NCBI GenBank assembly: GCA_937876415.1
Contig: CALEHE010000107.1
Coordinates: forward strand, 1-32,109
Source of the DNA: an uncultured Actinomycetes bacterium
GTDB lineage: Bacteria > Actinomycetota > Acidimicrobiia > Acidimicrobiales > Ilumatobacteraceae
Length of the DNA: 32,109 nucleotides
Direction: 5' to 3'
The position numbers and the translations under genes were made by a program. Position 1 is the first letter of the stretch; every line of letters starts with the position of its first letter. This document shows positions 16,954 through 25,384 of the stretch, piece by piece. Below the pieces are notes generated by a model. It did not search any database and was not told the DNA's origin. It saw only the letters and a program-made list of their open reading frames with translations.

Positions 16954-17892
16954 ATGCTCGTCATCCAGCGCCCCAGTGTCGAAGCAATCGGCGAACAGAA
17001 CGGTAACCGTCAGAGTTTCTCTGTCGGACCTCTTGAGCCAGGCTTCGGTCATACCATCGGTAACTCGCTTCGTCGCGTGTTGCTGTCCTCTATCCCCGGT
17101 TCCGCCATCACGACGGTTCGCTTTGATGAGGCATTGCACGAGTTTGACACCATCGCCGGTGTCACCGAGGACGTCACTGACATCATCCTCAACCTCAAAG
17201 ACATCGTGTTGATTTCCCAGTCCGACGAACCCATCACCATTCGTGTTGATGTTCGCGGCGAAACCACTTCAGTTGTCACCGCCGGCGACATTCAGTGTCC
17301 AGCAGATGTGGAGATCCTCAACAAGGATCTCGTCATTGCGCATGTGAATGGCAAAGGTCGCCTTGCATTTGACCTCACCGTCGAGCAGGGACGTGGCTAC
17401 ACCTCAAGCGATCGTGATTCGGGTTCACGCACCATCGGTGTTATCCCGATTGATGCCATCTTCTCGCCAGTGCGTCGTGTGATGTTTGATGTTCAGCCAA
17501 CTCGCGTTGAGCAGTCAACGAACTACGACAAACTCATCATTGACATCGAAACCGATGGCACCACCACACCGCGTGATGCGCTCGCATCTGCTGGCGCAAC
17601 TTTGCGTTCGTTGGTTGATCTCGTTGCCAACTTGTCAGAAGAGCCCAAGGGTCTTGAACTCGGTGAAGTGATTTTGGCCGGTTCAGCGAGCCCCGATCTC
17701 GACATTGCAATTGAAGATCTTGATCTCTCCGAGCGTCCCCGTAACTGTTTGAAGCGCGCCCAGGTCAACACCATCGGCGAACTTCTCAGCAAGAACGAAG
17801 ATGACTTGTTGAATATCACCAACTTTGGCCAGAAGAGCCTCGACGAAGTCAAGCAGAAGCTTGATGAGCGCGGCCTGACACTTCGCGGCTGA
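16954..17892 (+). CDS. rpoA: RNA polymerase alpha subunit
   Basis: A 312-residue alpha subunit. The N-terminal dimerisation domain (about 1-230) has the signature GPLEPGFGHTIGNSLRRVLLSS split around GNSLRR and, later, NYDKLIIDIETDG. The C-terminal domain (about 248-312) carries RNCLKRAQVNTIGELL, the surface that binds UP elements and activators, and ends in LDERGLTLRG. It is slightly short at the C-terminus (usual 315-350). ACGGAAGAGA lies before ATG 16954. rplQ follows after 32 bp. Confidence 0.98.
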   Translation: MLVIQRPSVEAIGEQNGNRQSFSVGPLEPGFGHTIGNSLRRVLLSSIPGSAITTVRFDEALHEFDTIAGVTEDVTDIILNLKDIVLISQSDEPITIRVDVRGETTSVVTAGDIQCPADVEILNKDLVIAHVNGKGRLAFDLTVEQGRGYTSSDRDSGSRTIGVIPIDAIFSPVRRVMFDVQPTRVEQSTNYDKLIIDIETDGTTTPRDALASAGATLRSLVDLVANLSEEPKGLELGEVILAGSASPDLDIAIEDLDLSERPRNCLKRAQVNTIGELLSKNEDDLLNITNFGQKSLDEVKQKLDERGLTLRG

Positions 17893-17924
17893 GCCGACGA
17901 ACGTTTTAACGAAGGAAACACACC

Positions 17925-18296
17925 ATGCCCGCAACACCACGCCGTGCCAGAAACTTTGGCGGTAGCTCACAGCATCAGAAGTTGATGATGGCCAACCTCA
18001 CAGCATCTTTGATTGCTGCTGAAGCCATTGAAACCACTGAAGCAAAGGCCAAGGCTCTTCGCCCCATCGCTGAAAAGCTCATCACCAAGGCCAAGAAGGC
18101 TCAAGACGGAAACGCCGTGAGCGTGCACCGTATTCGACAGATCCAGGGTTATCTCGGTGACAAGGAAATGACCCACAAGTTGGTTGCAGAAGTTGCTCCT
18201 CGTTACCTTGAACGTAACGGTGGCTACTTGCGTATCTTGAAGCTTGGTCCGCGTCAGGGCGATAACGCCCCCATGGCGCGTATTGAACTCGTCTGA
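17925..18296 (+). CDS. rplQ: 50S ribosomal protein L17
   Basis: A 123-residue L17. Signature segments are QHQKLMMANLTASLIAAEAI and ETTEAKAKALRPIAEKLITK; the ending YLRILKLGPRQGDNAPMARI is typical. Most L17 start MRH or MPTP; this one begins MPATPRRARNFGGSS, as actinobacterial L17 do. CGAAGGAAAC precedes the start. It is the last gene of the alpha operon, 42 bp before truA. Confidence 0.97.
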   Translation: MPATPRRARNFGGSSQHQKLMMANLTASLIAAEAIETTEAKAKALRPIAEKLITKAKKAQDGNAVSVHRIRQIQGYLGDKEMTHKLVAEVAPRYLERNGGYLRILKLGPRQGDNAPMARIELV

Positions 18297-18338
18297 TATT
18301 GACGCGTCTAGTTTTTATCTGGTCGCGAGTGACAACTG

Positions 18339-19163
18339 ATGAATACTTCCGAGCCCGCCACTAGGCGGGCTCGTTTGTTGGTCGCCTACGAAGGTTCACA
18401 CTTCAGCGGCTTTGCAATCAACGACGGGGTGCGTTCGGTTGCCGGGGTGATCGGTGATGCGCTGTCACTCATCGCGCGCTTTCCGGTGCACATCACGGGT
18501 GCGGGTCGTACCGATGCCGGAGTGCATGGCTGGGGACAGGTCATCACGTGTGATTTGCCGCTTGATATCGATCTTGAAAACCTGCCGCGACGTTTAACCA
18601 AAATGTGTGCACCGGGCGTGGTGGTGCGTGCCGCTGAATGGACTGCGCCAGATTTCCATGCGCGTTTCTCGGCCTACTGGCGTCACTATCGCTACACCGT
18701 GCTCAATGATCCAGTGGCCGATCCATTTTTGGCTGCGACTGCATGGCACGTACCCCAAGAACTCGATCTGCCGCTGATGTATTTGGCCTGTGATCCGCTC
18801 ATCGGCGAACACGACTTTTCGGCTTTCTGCCGGAAGCCAAAGCCGGTTGAAGGCGAAAAAGAGCCAAGTATGTTCCGCGAAGTCACCCAGGCCAGATGGT
18901 CTGAACACACCAGTGAACGAGGCGCCCGCATACTGCGTTTTGAGATTCGGGCCAATGCGTTTTGTCATCAAATGGTCCGCTCAATCGTGGGGACATTGGT
19001 TGATGTGGGCCTGCGCAAGCTGACCCCCGGTGCAATGTCGGGCGTTTTGCGCTCGGGCGCCCGCACCGAGGCTGGCCAAGTCGCCCCAGCCCACGGACTG
19101 TGTTTGTGGGAGGTCGGCTACGACCAAGAAGTATTCCTGCGCCCACGCGAGATATTCGGGTGA
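18339..19163 (+). CDS. truA: tRNA pseudouridine synthase A
   Basis: A 274-residue TruA, which makes pseudouridine at tRNA positions 38-40 in the anticodon stem. The catalytic aspartate is Asp59 in GAGRTDAGVHGWGQV. Further signatures are FHARFSAYWRHYRYTVLN, the HDFSAFCR motif, and FEIRANAFCHQMVRSIVGTL. ATG 18339 is the only normal start ahead of the conserved RLLVAYEGSHFSGF. Codons 5-12 form a strong GC hairpin (18351-18372). The gene follows rplQ as in many actinobacteria and ends 91 bp before rplM. Confidence 0.95.
   Translation: MNTSEPATRRARLLVAYEGSHFSGFAINDGVRSVAGVIGDALSLIARFPVHITGAGRTDAGVHGWGQVITCDLPLDIDLENLPRRLTKMCAPGVVVRAAEWTAPDFHARFSAYWRHYRYTVLNDPVADPFLAATAWHVPQELDLPLMYLACDPLIGEHDFSAFCRKPKPVEGEKEPSMFREVTQARWSEHTSERGARILRFEIRANAFCHQMVRSIVGTLVDVGLRKLTPGAMSGVLRSGARTEAGQVAPAHGLCLWEVGYDQEVFLRPREIFG
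18351..18372 (+). terminator. truA: Terminator-like hairpin inside the 5' end of truA
   Basis: GAGCCCGCC (18351-18359) and GGCGGGCTC (18364-18372) form a perfect 9-bp stem with a 4-base loop, followed by GTTTGTTGG. The T-tract is broken, so termination may be partial. It could end most alpha-operon transcripts after rplQ, or limit truA translation by covering codons just after the start. Both roles are inference. Confidence 0.5.
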
Positions 19164-19188
19164 CCACCCTGTCGTTTTTACCCATAAT
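19160..19188 (+). promoter_or_regulatory. Candidate promoter for rplM-rpsI
   Basis: GTGACC (19160-19165, four of six -35 matches, overlapping the truA stop) and CATAAT (19183-19188, five of six -10 matches) are spaced 17 bp. It lies 66 bp before the rplM start, leaving a leader of about 60 bases. Confidence 0.45.
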
Positions 19189-19254
19189 GCCCGTATCATT
19201 TCTGAGTCCCTGCGGGCTGCAATGTCTCGGGCACCTTTTCTGAAAGAAGTATCT

Positions 19255-19701
19255 ATGAGCACTTATACGCCAAAGGCCAGCGAGATCGTTCGTGAGTGGC
19301 ATGTCGTCGACGCTGAGGGCATGATCCTTGGTCGTCTTTGCACCGAAGTCGCACGTGTGTTGCGCGGTAAGCACAAGCCAACATTTGCACCTCATATGGA
19401 TTCTGGCGATCACGTCGTCATCATCAACGCCGACAAGATTGTGTTGACTTCTGGCAAAGCCGAGAGTCGTTTGATTCACAACTACTCGGGTTACCCCGGT
19501 GGTTTGAAGAGCGAAACTTTCGCCAGCTTGTTGAATCGTCGCCCCGATGAAGCCATTCGTGGTTCAGTGCGTGGCATGCTACCCAAAGGTCCGCTTGGAC
19601 GTCAGATGATTAAGAAGCTCAAGGTGTACACCGGAGCAGAACATCCTCACGGCGCGCAAAACCCGACCATCATCAAGTTCGACCACGCCAAAGCTCGCTG
19701 A
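19255..19701 (+). CDS. rplM: 50S ribosomal protein L13
   Basis: A 148-residue L13. The core WHVVDAEGMILGRLCTEVA, RGKHKPTFAPHMDSGDHVVI and the signature GMLPKGPLGRQMIKKLKVY are clear. L13 is an early 50S assembly protein. ATG 19255 has GAAAGAAGT upstream; the frame is open further upstream into truA but without homology. rpsI follows after 23 bp; the two are an obligate pair in most bacteria. Confidence 0.97.
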   Translation: MSTYTPKASEIVREWHVVDAEGMILGRLCTEVARVLRGKHKPTFAPHMDSGDHVVIINADKIVLTSGKAESRLIHNYSGYPGGLKSETFASLLNRRPDEAIRGSVRGMLPKGPLGRQMIKKLKVYTGAEHPHGAQNPTIIKFDHAKAR

Positions 19702-19724
19702 GCAAAGAATTCAAGGATCATAAA

Positions 19725-20117
19725 ATGACGAAGCCTCTTACTCAGACAACCGGTCGCCGCAAGGAAGCAGTCGCACGGGTGCGCGTTCGCCCAGGTACTG
19801 GCAAGCACACCGTGAACGGCAAGCCGATCGATGTGTACTTCTGCACCGCAACTCAGCAGAACGCTGCGATCGAAGCATTGCGCGTGACCAACACCTCAGA
19901 GCAGTACGACGTTGATGCAACCATTCATGGTGGCGGCGTCACTGGACAGTCTGGTGCAATGCGTATGGGCTTGGCTCGTTCACTGGTTGAACTTGATCCC
20001 GATTCACGCGCTGCACTCAAGAAGGCCGGCTTGTTGACTCGCGACTCACGTCGTAAGGAAAGCAAGAAGTACGGTCTGCGCAAGGCCCGCAAGGCCGGAC
20101 AGTACACGAAGCGCTGA
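19725..20117 (+). CDS. rpsI: 30S ribosomal protein S9
   Basis: A 130-residue S9. Signature segments are TTGRRKEAVARVRVRPGTG, the GGGVTGQSGAMRMGLARSLV region and the Lys/Arg-rich tail. It ends QYTKR rather than the common Q(F/Y)SKR; the final Lys-Arg that touches P-site tRNA is kept. CAAGGATCA lies before ATG 19725. glmM begins 11 bp later. Confidence 0.98.
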   Translation: MTKPLTQTTGRRKEAVARVRVRPGTGKHTVNGKPIDVYFCTATQQNAAIEALRVTNTSEQYDVDATIHGGGVTGQSGAMRMGLARSLVELDPDSRAALKKAGLLTRDSRRKESKKYGLRKARKAGQYTKR

Positions 20118-20128
20118 TCGCGACTTTC

Positions 20129-21517
20129 ATGTCGGGCGCAAGCAATTCGCCCCAGCCATCTATGTCTTTTATTCCGTCATTCGGCACCGATGGTGTTCGT
20201 GGCGTGGCTATTAGCGAAATCACTCCCGAGTATGTCCTTGCTCTTGGTCGTGCTGTTGGCACGGTTTTAGGCTCGCCACGTTTATTGATTGCTCGTGATC
20301 CACGAGTGTCTGGGCCCATTCTTGAAGCGGCGTTTTCTGCTGGAGTGGCAGCAGTTGGTGTGCGCGTTGAACAACTTGGTGTGGTGCCAACGCCGACAGT
20401 TGCTTTGATTGCCCGACTTGAAAATGTGCCTGGTGTGATGATCACCGCGTCGCATAACAAGTTCTCTGATAACGGAGTCAAAGTATTTGCCGCGGGTGGT
20501 CGCAAGTTGACCGACACCGATCAAGAATTGATCGAATCAGAAGTTCACAAAATCATGAGTGGTGTCACTCCAAGTACATCTGATGTTGGGGTCATCATTC
20601 GCCGCAGCGATGCCGTGACTTTGTACGTTGATCATCTCGTTGAACTTTTCGGTGAAGGTTCATTGGCGGGTTTACGAATTGTCGTTGACTCGGCCAATGG
20701 AGCGATGAGCCAAGTTGCACAACTGGTGTTACAACGACTCGGTGCTGATGTGATTTCCATGAACGATGCGCCGAATGGTCGCAATATCAATGATGCGTGT
20801 GGAGCTACTTCGCCACAAACATTGTGTGATTTCGTTAGTGGTACGGGCACCGGTGTTTCGGTTGATATTGGCTTTGCCTACGACGGAGATGGCGATCGTT
20901 TAATTGCTGTTGATGAAAACGGCCATGTGGTTGACGGCGACCGATTAATTGCGTTGTCGGTGCTTGATCGACGTGAGCACAACACTTTGGCGAACAACAC
21001 CGTGGTAGTGACCGTGATGTCGAATTTGGGTTTTCATCAGGCCATGAAGCAGGTTGGTGTCAACGTTGTGACAACCACTGTTGGCGATCGTTATGTCCTT
21101 GATGCCATGGAAGATGGCGGCTTTGTTATTGGCGGCGAGCAAAGTGGTCACATCATTCATCGCGATCTCGCGACAACTGGTGATGGTCTTTTGGCCTCGA
21201 TTGTGTTGGCCCAGTTAGTACGTCGCCGGCAAGAAAAAGATGGATCAAAGTTCTCTCAGCTCGCTGGGTCAATCATGCAGACTTTCCCGCAGGTGTTGAA
21301 GAACGTCAAGGTTGCAGTTCGTCCTACTGATGTTGCCAAACTATTAGCAACAGAAATTGCAGCCGAGGAAGCGATTCTCGGTGACAATGGACGAGTTTTA
21401 GTACGGGCAAGTGGCACCGAGCCACTCATTCGAGTCATGGTCGAGGCTCCAACTGCACAATTGGCTGACGAAGCAGCCAATCGTCTGGTTGCCATTGCCG
21501 TCAACAAGTGCGTGTGA
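20129..21517 (+). CDS. glmM: Phosphoglucosamine mutase
   Basis: A 462-residue GlmM, converting glucosamine-6-phosphate to glucosamine-1-phosphate for UDP-GlcNAc. The phosphorylated serine is Ser108 in ITASHNKFSDNG; the metal loop is DGDGDR (Asp252, Asp254, Asp256); the sugar-binding loop is GGEQSG (335-340); the phosphate loop is RASGTEP (426-432). ATG 20129 gives 11 residues before a second possible start at ATG 20162 (MSFIPSFGTDGVRG), which may be the true one; neither has a Shine-Dalgarno. It precedes the glmS-like gene by 37 bp, placing two consecutive steps together. Confidence 0.96.
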   Translation: MSGASNSPQPSMSFIPSFGTDGVRGVAISEITPEYVLALGRAVGTVLGSPRLLIARDPRVSGPILEAAFSAGVAAVGVRVEQLGVVPTPTVALIARLENVPGVMITASHNKFSDNGVKVFAAGGRKLTDTDQELIESEVHKIMSGVTPSTSDVGVIIRRSDAVTLYVDHLVELFGEGSLAGLRIVVDSANGAMSQVAQLVLQRLGADVISMNDAPNGRNINDACGATSPQTLCDFVSGTGTGVSVDIGFAYDGDGDRLIAVDENGHVVDGDRLIALSVLDRREHNTLANNTVVVTVMSNLGFHQAMKQVGVNVVTTTVGDRYVLDAMEDGGFVIGGEQSGHIIHRDLATTGDGLLASIVLAQLVRRRQEKDGSKFSQLAGSIMQTFPQVLKNVKVAVRPTDVAKLLATEIAAEEAILGDNGRVLVRASGTEPLIRVMVEAPTAQLADEAANRLVAIAVNKCV

Positions 21518-21519
21518 GC

Positions 21520-21547
21520 CTGTCACCGCATCGGTGTTCGGTAACCT
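21520..21547 (+). promoter_or_regulatory. Candidate leaderless promoter for glmS
   Basis: CTGTCA (21520-21525) and TAACCT (21542-21547) are spaced 16 bp. The TANNNT -10 ends 7 bp before ATG 21555, so the transcript would begin at or next to the start codon. No Shine-Dalgarno precedes this ATG, which fits a leaderless mRNA. Confidence 0.45.
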
Positions 21548-21554
21548 AATTGTC

Positions 21555-24500
21555 ATGTGTGGCATCATCGCTTTGGTCGGCCGACCTGCTCAACGGCAAG
21601 CTCCCAGCGTGGCCGACATCGTTCAGCATCTAGACGCCGCAATCGCGAGTGGTCGCAACATGGTCGATGCCACGAGCCATTTGGTTAAAGTCAACGAACT
21701 TCTCGCAGGTGTTCCCGGTGCTGTAGCGCTCATTGACAATCACGAATTAGTGAGTGCGATGACGAGTCGTCTTGACCAAGTGGGGGCAACGATCACGGCG
21801 ATCGACGAAGGTCTAGAAAACAGCGTGGCCGACGCCGACGAAACTGAGCGAAAGGCCGCGGCTCTCATTGCGCTGCGTGATGTCACGTGGTCGATTGGGC
21901 AAGATCGCTTACGTACGGCTCGTCTCGTTCGTGATTTGGCTGGACGTGACGCCGGCATCGCCGCAGTCGCTGGTTACCTCACGATTCAACAGGCTTTCTC
22001 GGCTCTTGATCGTCTTGAAGTACGCGGTCGCGATTCGGCGGGAATCCATGTTTTTGTTTGGGGCCACGGGTTGTCGGCTAACGATCCTTCGGTCTCGGCG
22101 GCACTGAGTGCTCGGGCCCATGACGCGCTCTTTCAAAATCGATCGGTGCGCTTGATTGATGACACGTTGTCGTTCGTCTATAAAGCAGCCGCCGAGATCG
22201 GTGAGTTAGGCGACAACACTAAAGCCTTACGTGCAGCCGTACAAGAAGATGACTTGTTACGTTTAGCACTTTCGAATCCAAGTGCTCGTTTGTCATTAGT
22301 TGGACACACGAGGTGGGCGAGTGTCGGAATCATTAGCGAGCCAAACGCGCACCCGGTGAACAGCGAGCGCGAACTCGGTGATCTTGAAACGACGCAACCG
22401 TATGTTGTGGCTGCGCTCAATGGTGATGTTGATAACCATGGTGATTTGCGTATCGCTCATGGGCTGTCATTTCCAGGCCAAATCACGACCGACGCCAAAG
22501 TGATTCCGGCGTTAGTGAATATGCATGCCCGAGCCTGTGGTGATACGGTCGAGGCTTTCCGTCGCAGTGTGGCGTCATTTGAAGGATCAGTGGCCATTGG
22601 TGCTGCCGCAACTGATCAACCCGATCGGTTGATGTTCGCACTACGCGGCAGTGGTCAAGGATTGTTCGTTGGTTTGGCCGAAGATTTATTCATTGTTGCG
22701 AGCGAACCGTATGGCGTCGTTGAAGAAACCTCCACTTATTTCCGCCTTGATGGTGAAGGAACCAGCACCGCATCTTTGACCGACAGCAAAGGTCAGATCA
22801 TCATTCTTGATGGAGCACTGGCCGGAGATCTTTCAGGCGTGACACGACTGGCTTATGACGGAACTGTTTTGCCTATTGCGACGACCGAGTTAGTGACGGC
22901 CGAAGTTACAACTCGCGATATTGATCGTGGCGATGCTCCGCACTTCTTGCTCAAAGAAATTGGCGAAGCTCCCGAATCATTCCGCAAGACTCTTCGCGGA
23001 AAAATCATTGAGCGAGACGGTGTCTTGCATGCATCGCTCGGTATCAAGACTTTGCCGACACCCATTATTGAACGACTGGCGTCGGGTGCAATTCGTAAAG
23101 TTCGCGTGATTGGTCAAGGTACCGCTGCTATCGCAGGGCGCAGTTGTGCCACGGTTCTTGATGAACTATGCGCGGGCGGTCTTGACGTTGATCCGATTAC
23201 CGCCACCGAACTCAGTGGTTTCCATTTGCAACTCGATATGAGCGACACGCTCATCATTGCTGTGAGTCAAAGCGGAACAACGACTGACACAAATCGCACT
23301 GTTGACTTAGCGCGTTCACGTGGCGCATCGGTTCTGGCGATCGTTAATCGACGCGGTAGCGACTTGTGCGATAAGGCCGATGGTGTTTTGTTTACCAGCG
23401 ATGGTCGCGACGTAGAAATGAGTGTCGCATCAACGAAGGCTTTTTATGCCCAAGTTGCTGCTGGAGTTCTGTTGGCTTGTGCAGTGAGCGATGCTGCTGG
23501 GCTCGGCACCGATTCGCGTCGGCACGATTTGCTGCGAACATTGCGTGAACTTCCGACCGCGATGCGCACAGTGATCGATGCTCGGGCCAAGGTTGCTGAA
23601 GTAGCGCGTAAATATGCGCCGTCTAAGCGGTATTGGGCAGTCGTAGGTAACGGGCCTAACGCAATCGCGGCCAATGAAGTTCGAATCAAGTTGAGCGAAC
23701 TTTGCTACAAGAGTATTTCGTGCGACATCACTGAAGACAAAAAGCACATTGACTTGTCGTGCGAGCCTTTGATCTTGGTGTGTGCTGCTGGTCTCTCTGG
23801 TAGCACCGCCGACGATGTTGCCAAAGAGATCGCGATCTATCGTGCGCACAAGGCGACCCCCATTGTGATCGCCAGTGCCTCCGAGTCACGTTTTTCAAGT
23901 GCAGTCGCGGTCATTGATGTTCCCGATGTTGACCCGACATTGGCTTTTGTGCTGAGCGCAGTGGTTGGACATCTTTTTGGTTACGAAGCGGCGCGTGCCA
24001 TTGACGAACTTGCTCGTTCGTTGCGTGAGGCCCGCGAAGTCGTTGAGTTTGCGGTGTTGCATAACCCCGATGGCGATTCAGTTTTGAATGTTGTGCGTGC
24101 TGGTTTAGTGATTGCGGCCGAACGCTTTAATGAGACTCTTCGCGCCGGCACTTACGATGGACATCTTGAAGCCAGCACTGCAGTGCGTTTGGCCTCGATG
24201 TTACGCGTTGTTCTTGATCGGTCTCCCGTTGAGGCATATCAAAATGAAACCGGCAAAGTTGGCACCCCATCTGCGCTCATTGACGATCTGACCTTGGCAT
24301 TGACTAGAGCGATTGAAGAACTCACGCGTCCTATTGACGCGATTAAGCATCAGGCCAAGACAGTGACGGTCGGAATTAGCCGTAGCGACGAAGGCGTGAT
24401 GGATCGTGCTCTCGTGCAAGAAGCTCTTGCGACGGGCGCAGGGCGTGATGTGTTGGCGTATCGCACACTGAAGGTATTGGCCGATCTTGATCCGGCAGTC

Positions 24501-24965
24501 GATGCGGTAGTCGGTTATACGCGTTACAGCATTGACGGAGATCCATCGGGCACTAATGCAACGATTGCGATTGTTGATCGTGGCGGACTGTCACGTGATG
24601 TGCCGAGTCGAGTTGATCGCAATCCATCGTTACTCGGAACAAAGCGCCGAGTTGCCAGCGAACGCGAGGTGCTCGTCGCACGTGGTCGTAGTGACGGACG
24701 AACGGTGATCTTCATTCCCGAAGTGAAGGCTGGTCAAACGGTTGGTATCACTCTGCTGCATGTGCGTTTCCATGATCGCCTCCATGCGTCGGTCATGCGC
24801 GGAGTCTTGCAAGGTTACGACCGGCGATATGACCGCCTCGTTGACTGGGTTTCTGAAACCGAAGGTGAAATGCGCGACGATTTGTTGAGCGAGTTATCGG
24901 TGGCAGATCTGTTGATCTTGCCGATCAGCGAAATGGCCGATCGCTGGCGTCGCGCCTCATCGTGA
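21555..24965 (+). CDS. glmS: Enlarged glucosamine-6-phosphate synthase (GlmS-like)
   Basis: A 1136-residue protein; normal GlmS has about 610. Glutaminase residues are present: Cys2 (MCGII), Arg157 (RGRDSAG), Arg253-Trp254 (HTRWAS), Asn289-Gly290, Asp313. The first sugar-isomerase (SIS) domain (about 508-650) has GQGTA, SQSGTTTDT and SVASTKAF; the second (about 680-830) keeps Lys712, Glu715 and His731, matching E. coli Lys485, Glu488 and His504 by spacing. Extra parts are a helical insertion (about 12-145) between the nucleophile and RGRDSAG, about 45 more residues before HTRWAS, and about 300 residues after the second SIS domain. The C-terminal Lys603 of E. coli has no clear counterpart. The start is fixed by Cys2. 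Position after glmM supports fructose-6-P amination. Confidence 0.88.
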   Translation: MCGIIALVGRPAQRQAPSVADIVQHLDAAIASGRNMVDATSHLVKVNELLAGVPGAVALIDNHELVSAMTSRLDQVGATITAIDEGLENSVADADETERKAAALIALRDVTWSIGQDRLRTARLVRDLAGRDAGIAAVAGYLTIQQAFSALDRLEVRGRDSAGIHVFVWGHGLSANDPSVSAALSARAHDALFQNRSVRLIDDTLSFVYKAAAEIGELGDNTKALRAAVQEDDLLRLALSNPSARLSLVGHTRWASVGIISEPNAHPVNSERELGDLETTQPYVVAALNGDVDNHGDLRIAHGLSFPGQITTDAKVIPALVNMHARACGDTVEAFRRSVASFEGSVAIGAAATDQPDRLMFALRGSGQGLFVGLAEDLFIVASEPYGVVEETSTYFRLDGEGTSTASLTDSKGQIIILDGALAGDLSGVTRLAYDGTVLPIATTELVTAEVTTRDIDRGDAPHFLLKEIGEAPESFRKTLRGKIIERDGVLHASLGIKTLPTPIIERLASGAIRKVRVIGQGTAAIAGRSCATVLDELCAGGLDVDPITATELSGFHLQLDMSDTLIIAVSQSGTTTDTNRTVDLARSRGASVLAIVNRRGSDLCDKADGVLFTSDGRDVEMSVASTKAFYAQVAAGVLLACAVSDAAGLGTDSRRHDLLRTLRELPTAMRTVIDARAKVAEVARKYAPSKRYWAVVGNGPNAIAANEVRIKLSELCYKSISCDITEDKKHIDLSCEPLILVCAAGLSGSTADDVAKEIAIYRAHKATPIVIASASESRFSSAVAVIDVPDVDPTLAFVLSAVVGHLFGYEAARAIDELARSLREAREVVEFAVLHNPDGDSVLNVVRAGLVIAAERFNETLRAGTYDGHLEASTAVRLASMLRVVLDRSPVEAYQNETGKVGTPSALIDDLTLALTRAIEELTRPIDAIKHQAKTVTVGISRSDEGVMDRALVQEALATGAGRDVLAYRTLKVLADLDPAVDAVVGYTRYSIDGDPSGTNATIAIVDRGGLSRDVPSRVDRNPSLLGTKRRVASEREVLVARGRSDGRTVIFIPEVKAGQTVGITLLHVRFHDRLHASVMRGVLQGYDRRYDRLVDWVSETEGEMRDDLLSELSVADLLILPISEMADRWRRASS

Positions 24966-24975
24966 GTGCACGTCG

Positions 24976-25356
24976 ATGATCATTGGTGTTGGGGTAGACG
25001 CGGTTGAAATTGATCGCTTTCGCCGATCGCTTGAGCGCACCCCATCAATGAAGGCCCGACTCTTCACACGTGAAGAGCTAGAGTACGTTGAAACTCATGA
25101 TGACCCGACCCCGTCATTGGCGGCTCGGTTTGCAGCCCGTGAAGCAGTGATGAAGGCGATGGGCGTGGGTCTTGGTGCATTTGAGTTTCATGATGTGTGG
25201 GTGCAGCGGGCCGAGTCTGGTCGACCGTCACTCGCAGTCACCGGCCGTGCGGAGCAGATTGCTCACGACCTGGGTGTGACGGACTGGCATCTGTCAATCA
25301 CGCACACTGACAGCACCGCCATTGCCTATGTGATTGCTGTCCGATCACCGCAGTAG
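24976..25356 (+). CDS. acpS: Holo-[acyl-carrier-protein] synthase
   Basis: A 126-residue AcpS, which moves 4'-phosphopantetheine from CoA to acyl carrier protein. It starts MIIGVGVDAVEIDRF with metal ligand Asp8; the second ligand is Glu56 in RFAAREAVMKAMG. The ending WHLSITHTDSTAIAYVIA is the family signature. Size is normal. A GTGAG lies upstream, 10 bp after the glmS stop. nnr follows after 28 bp. Confidence 0.96.
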   Translation: MIIGVGVDAVEIDRFRRSLERTPSMKARLFTREELEYVETHDDPTPSLAARFAAREAVMKAMGVGLGAFEFHDVWVQRAESGRPSLAVTGRAEQIAHDLGVTDWHLSITHTDSTAIAYVIAVRSPQ

Positions 25357-25372
25357 AACAGTATTTAAGGCA

Positions 25373-25378
25373 TACGAT
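25373..25378 (+). promoter_or_regulatory. Candidate -10 element for leaderless nnr
   Basis: TACGAT fits TANNNT and ends 6 bp before ATG 25385. No Shine-Dalgarno and no clear -35 are visible. Confidence 0.35.
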
Positions 25379-25384
25379 CTAGTT

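Noticed and set aside
21411-21554. Upstream extension of the glmS frame into glmM
   Set aside because: The glutaminase needs Cys directly after the initiator Met, which fixes the start at 21555.
21555-24965. GlmS as two genes joined by an error or frameshift
   Set aside because: The frame is unbroken, codon use is uniform, and the extra segments lie within and after complete domains rather than at a junction of two known genes.
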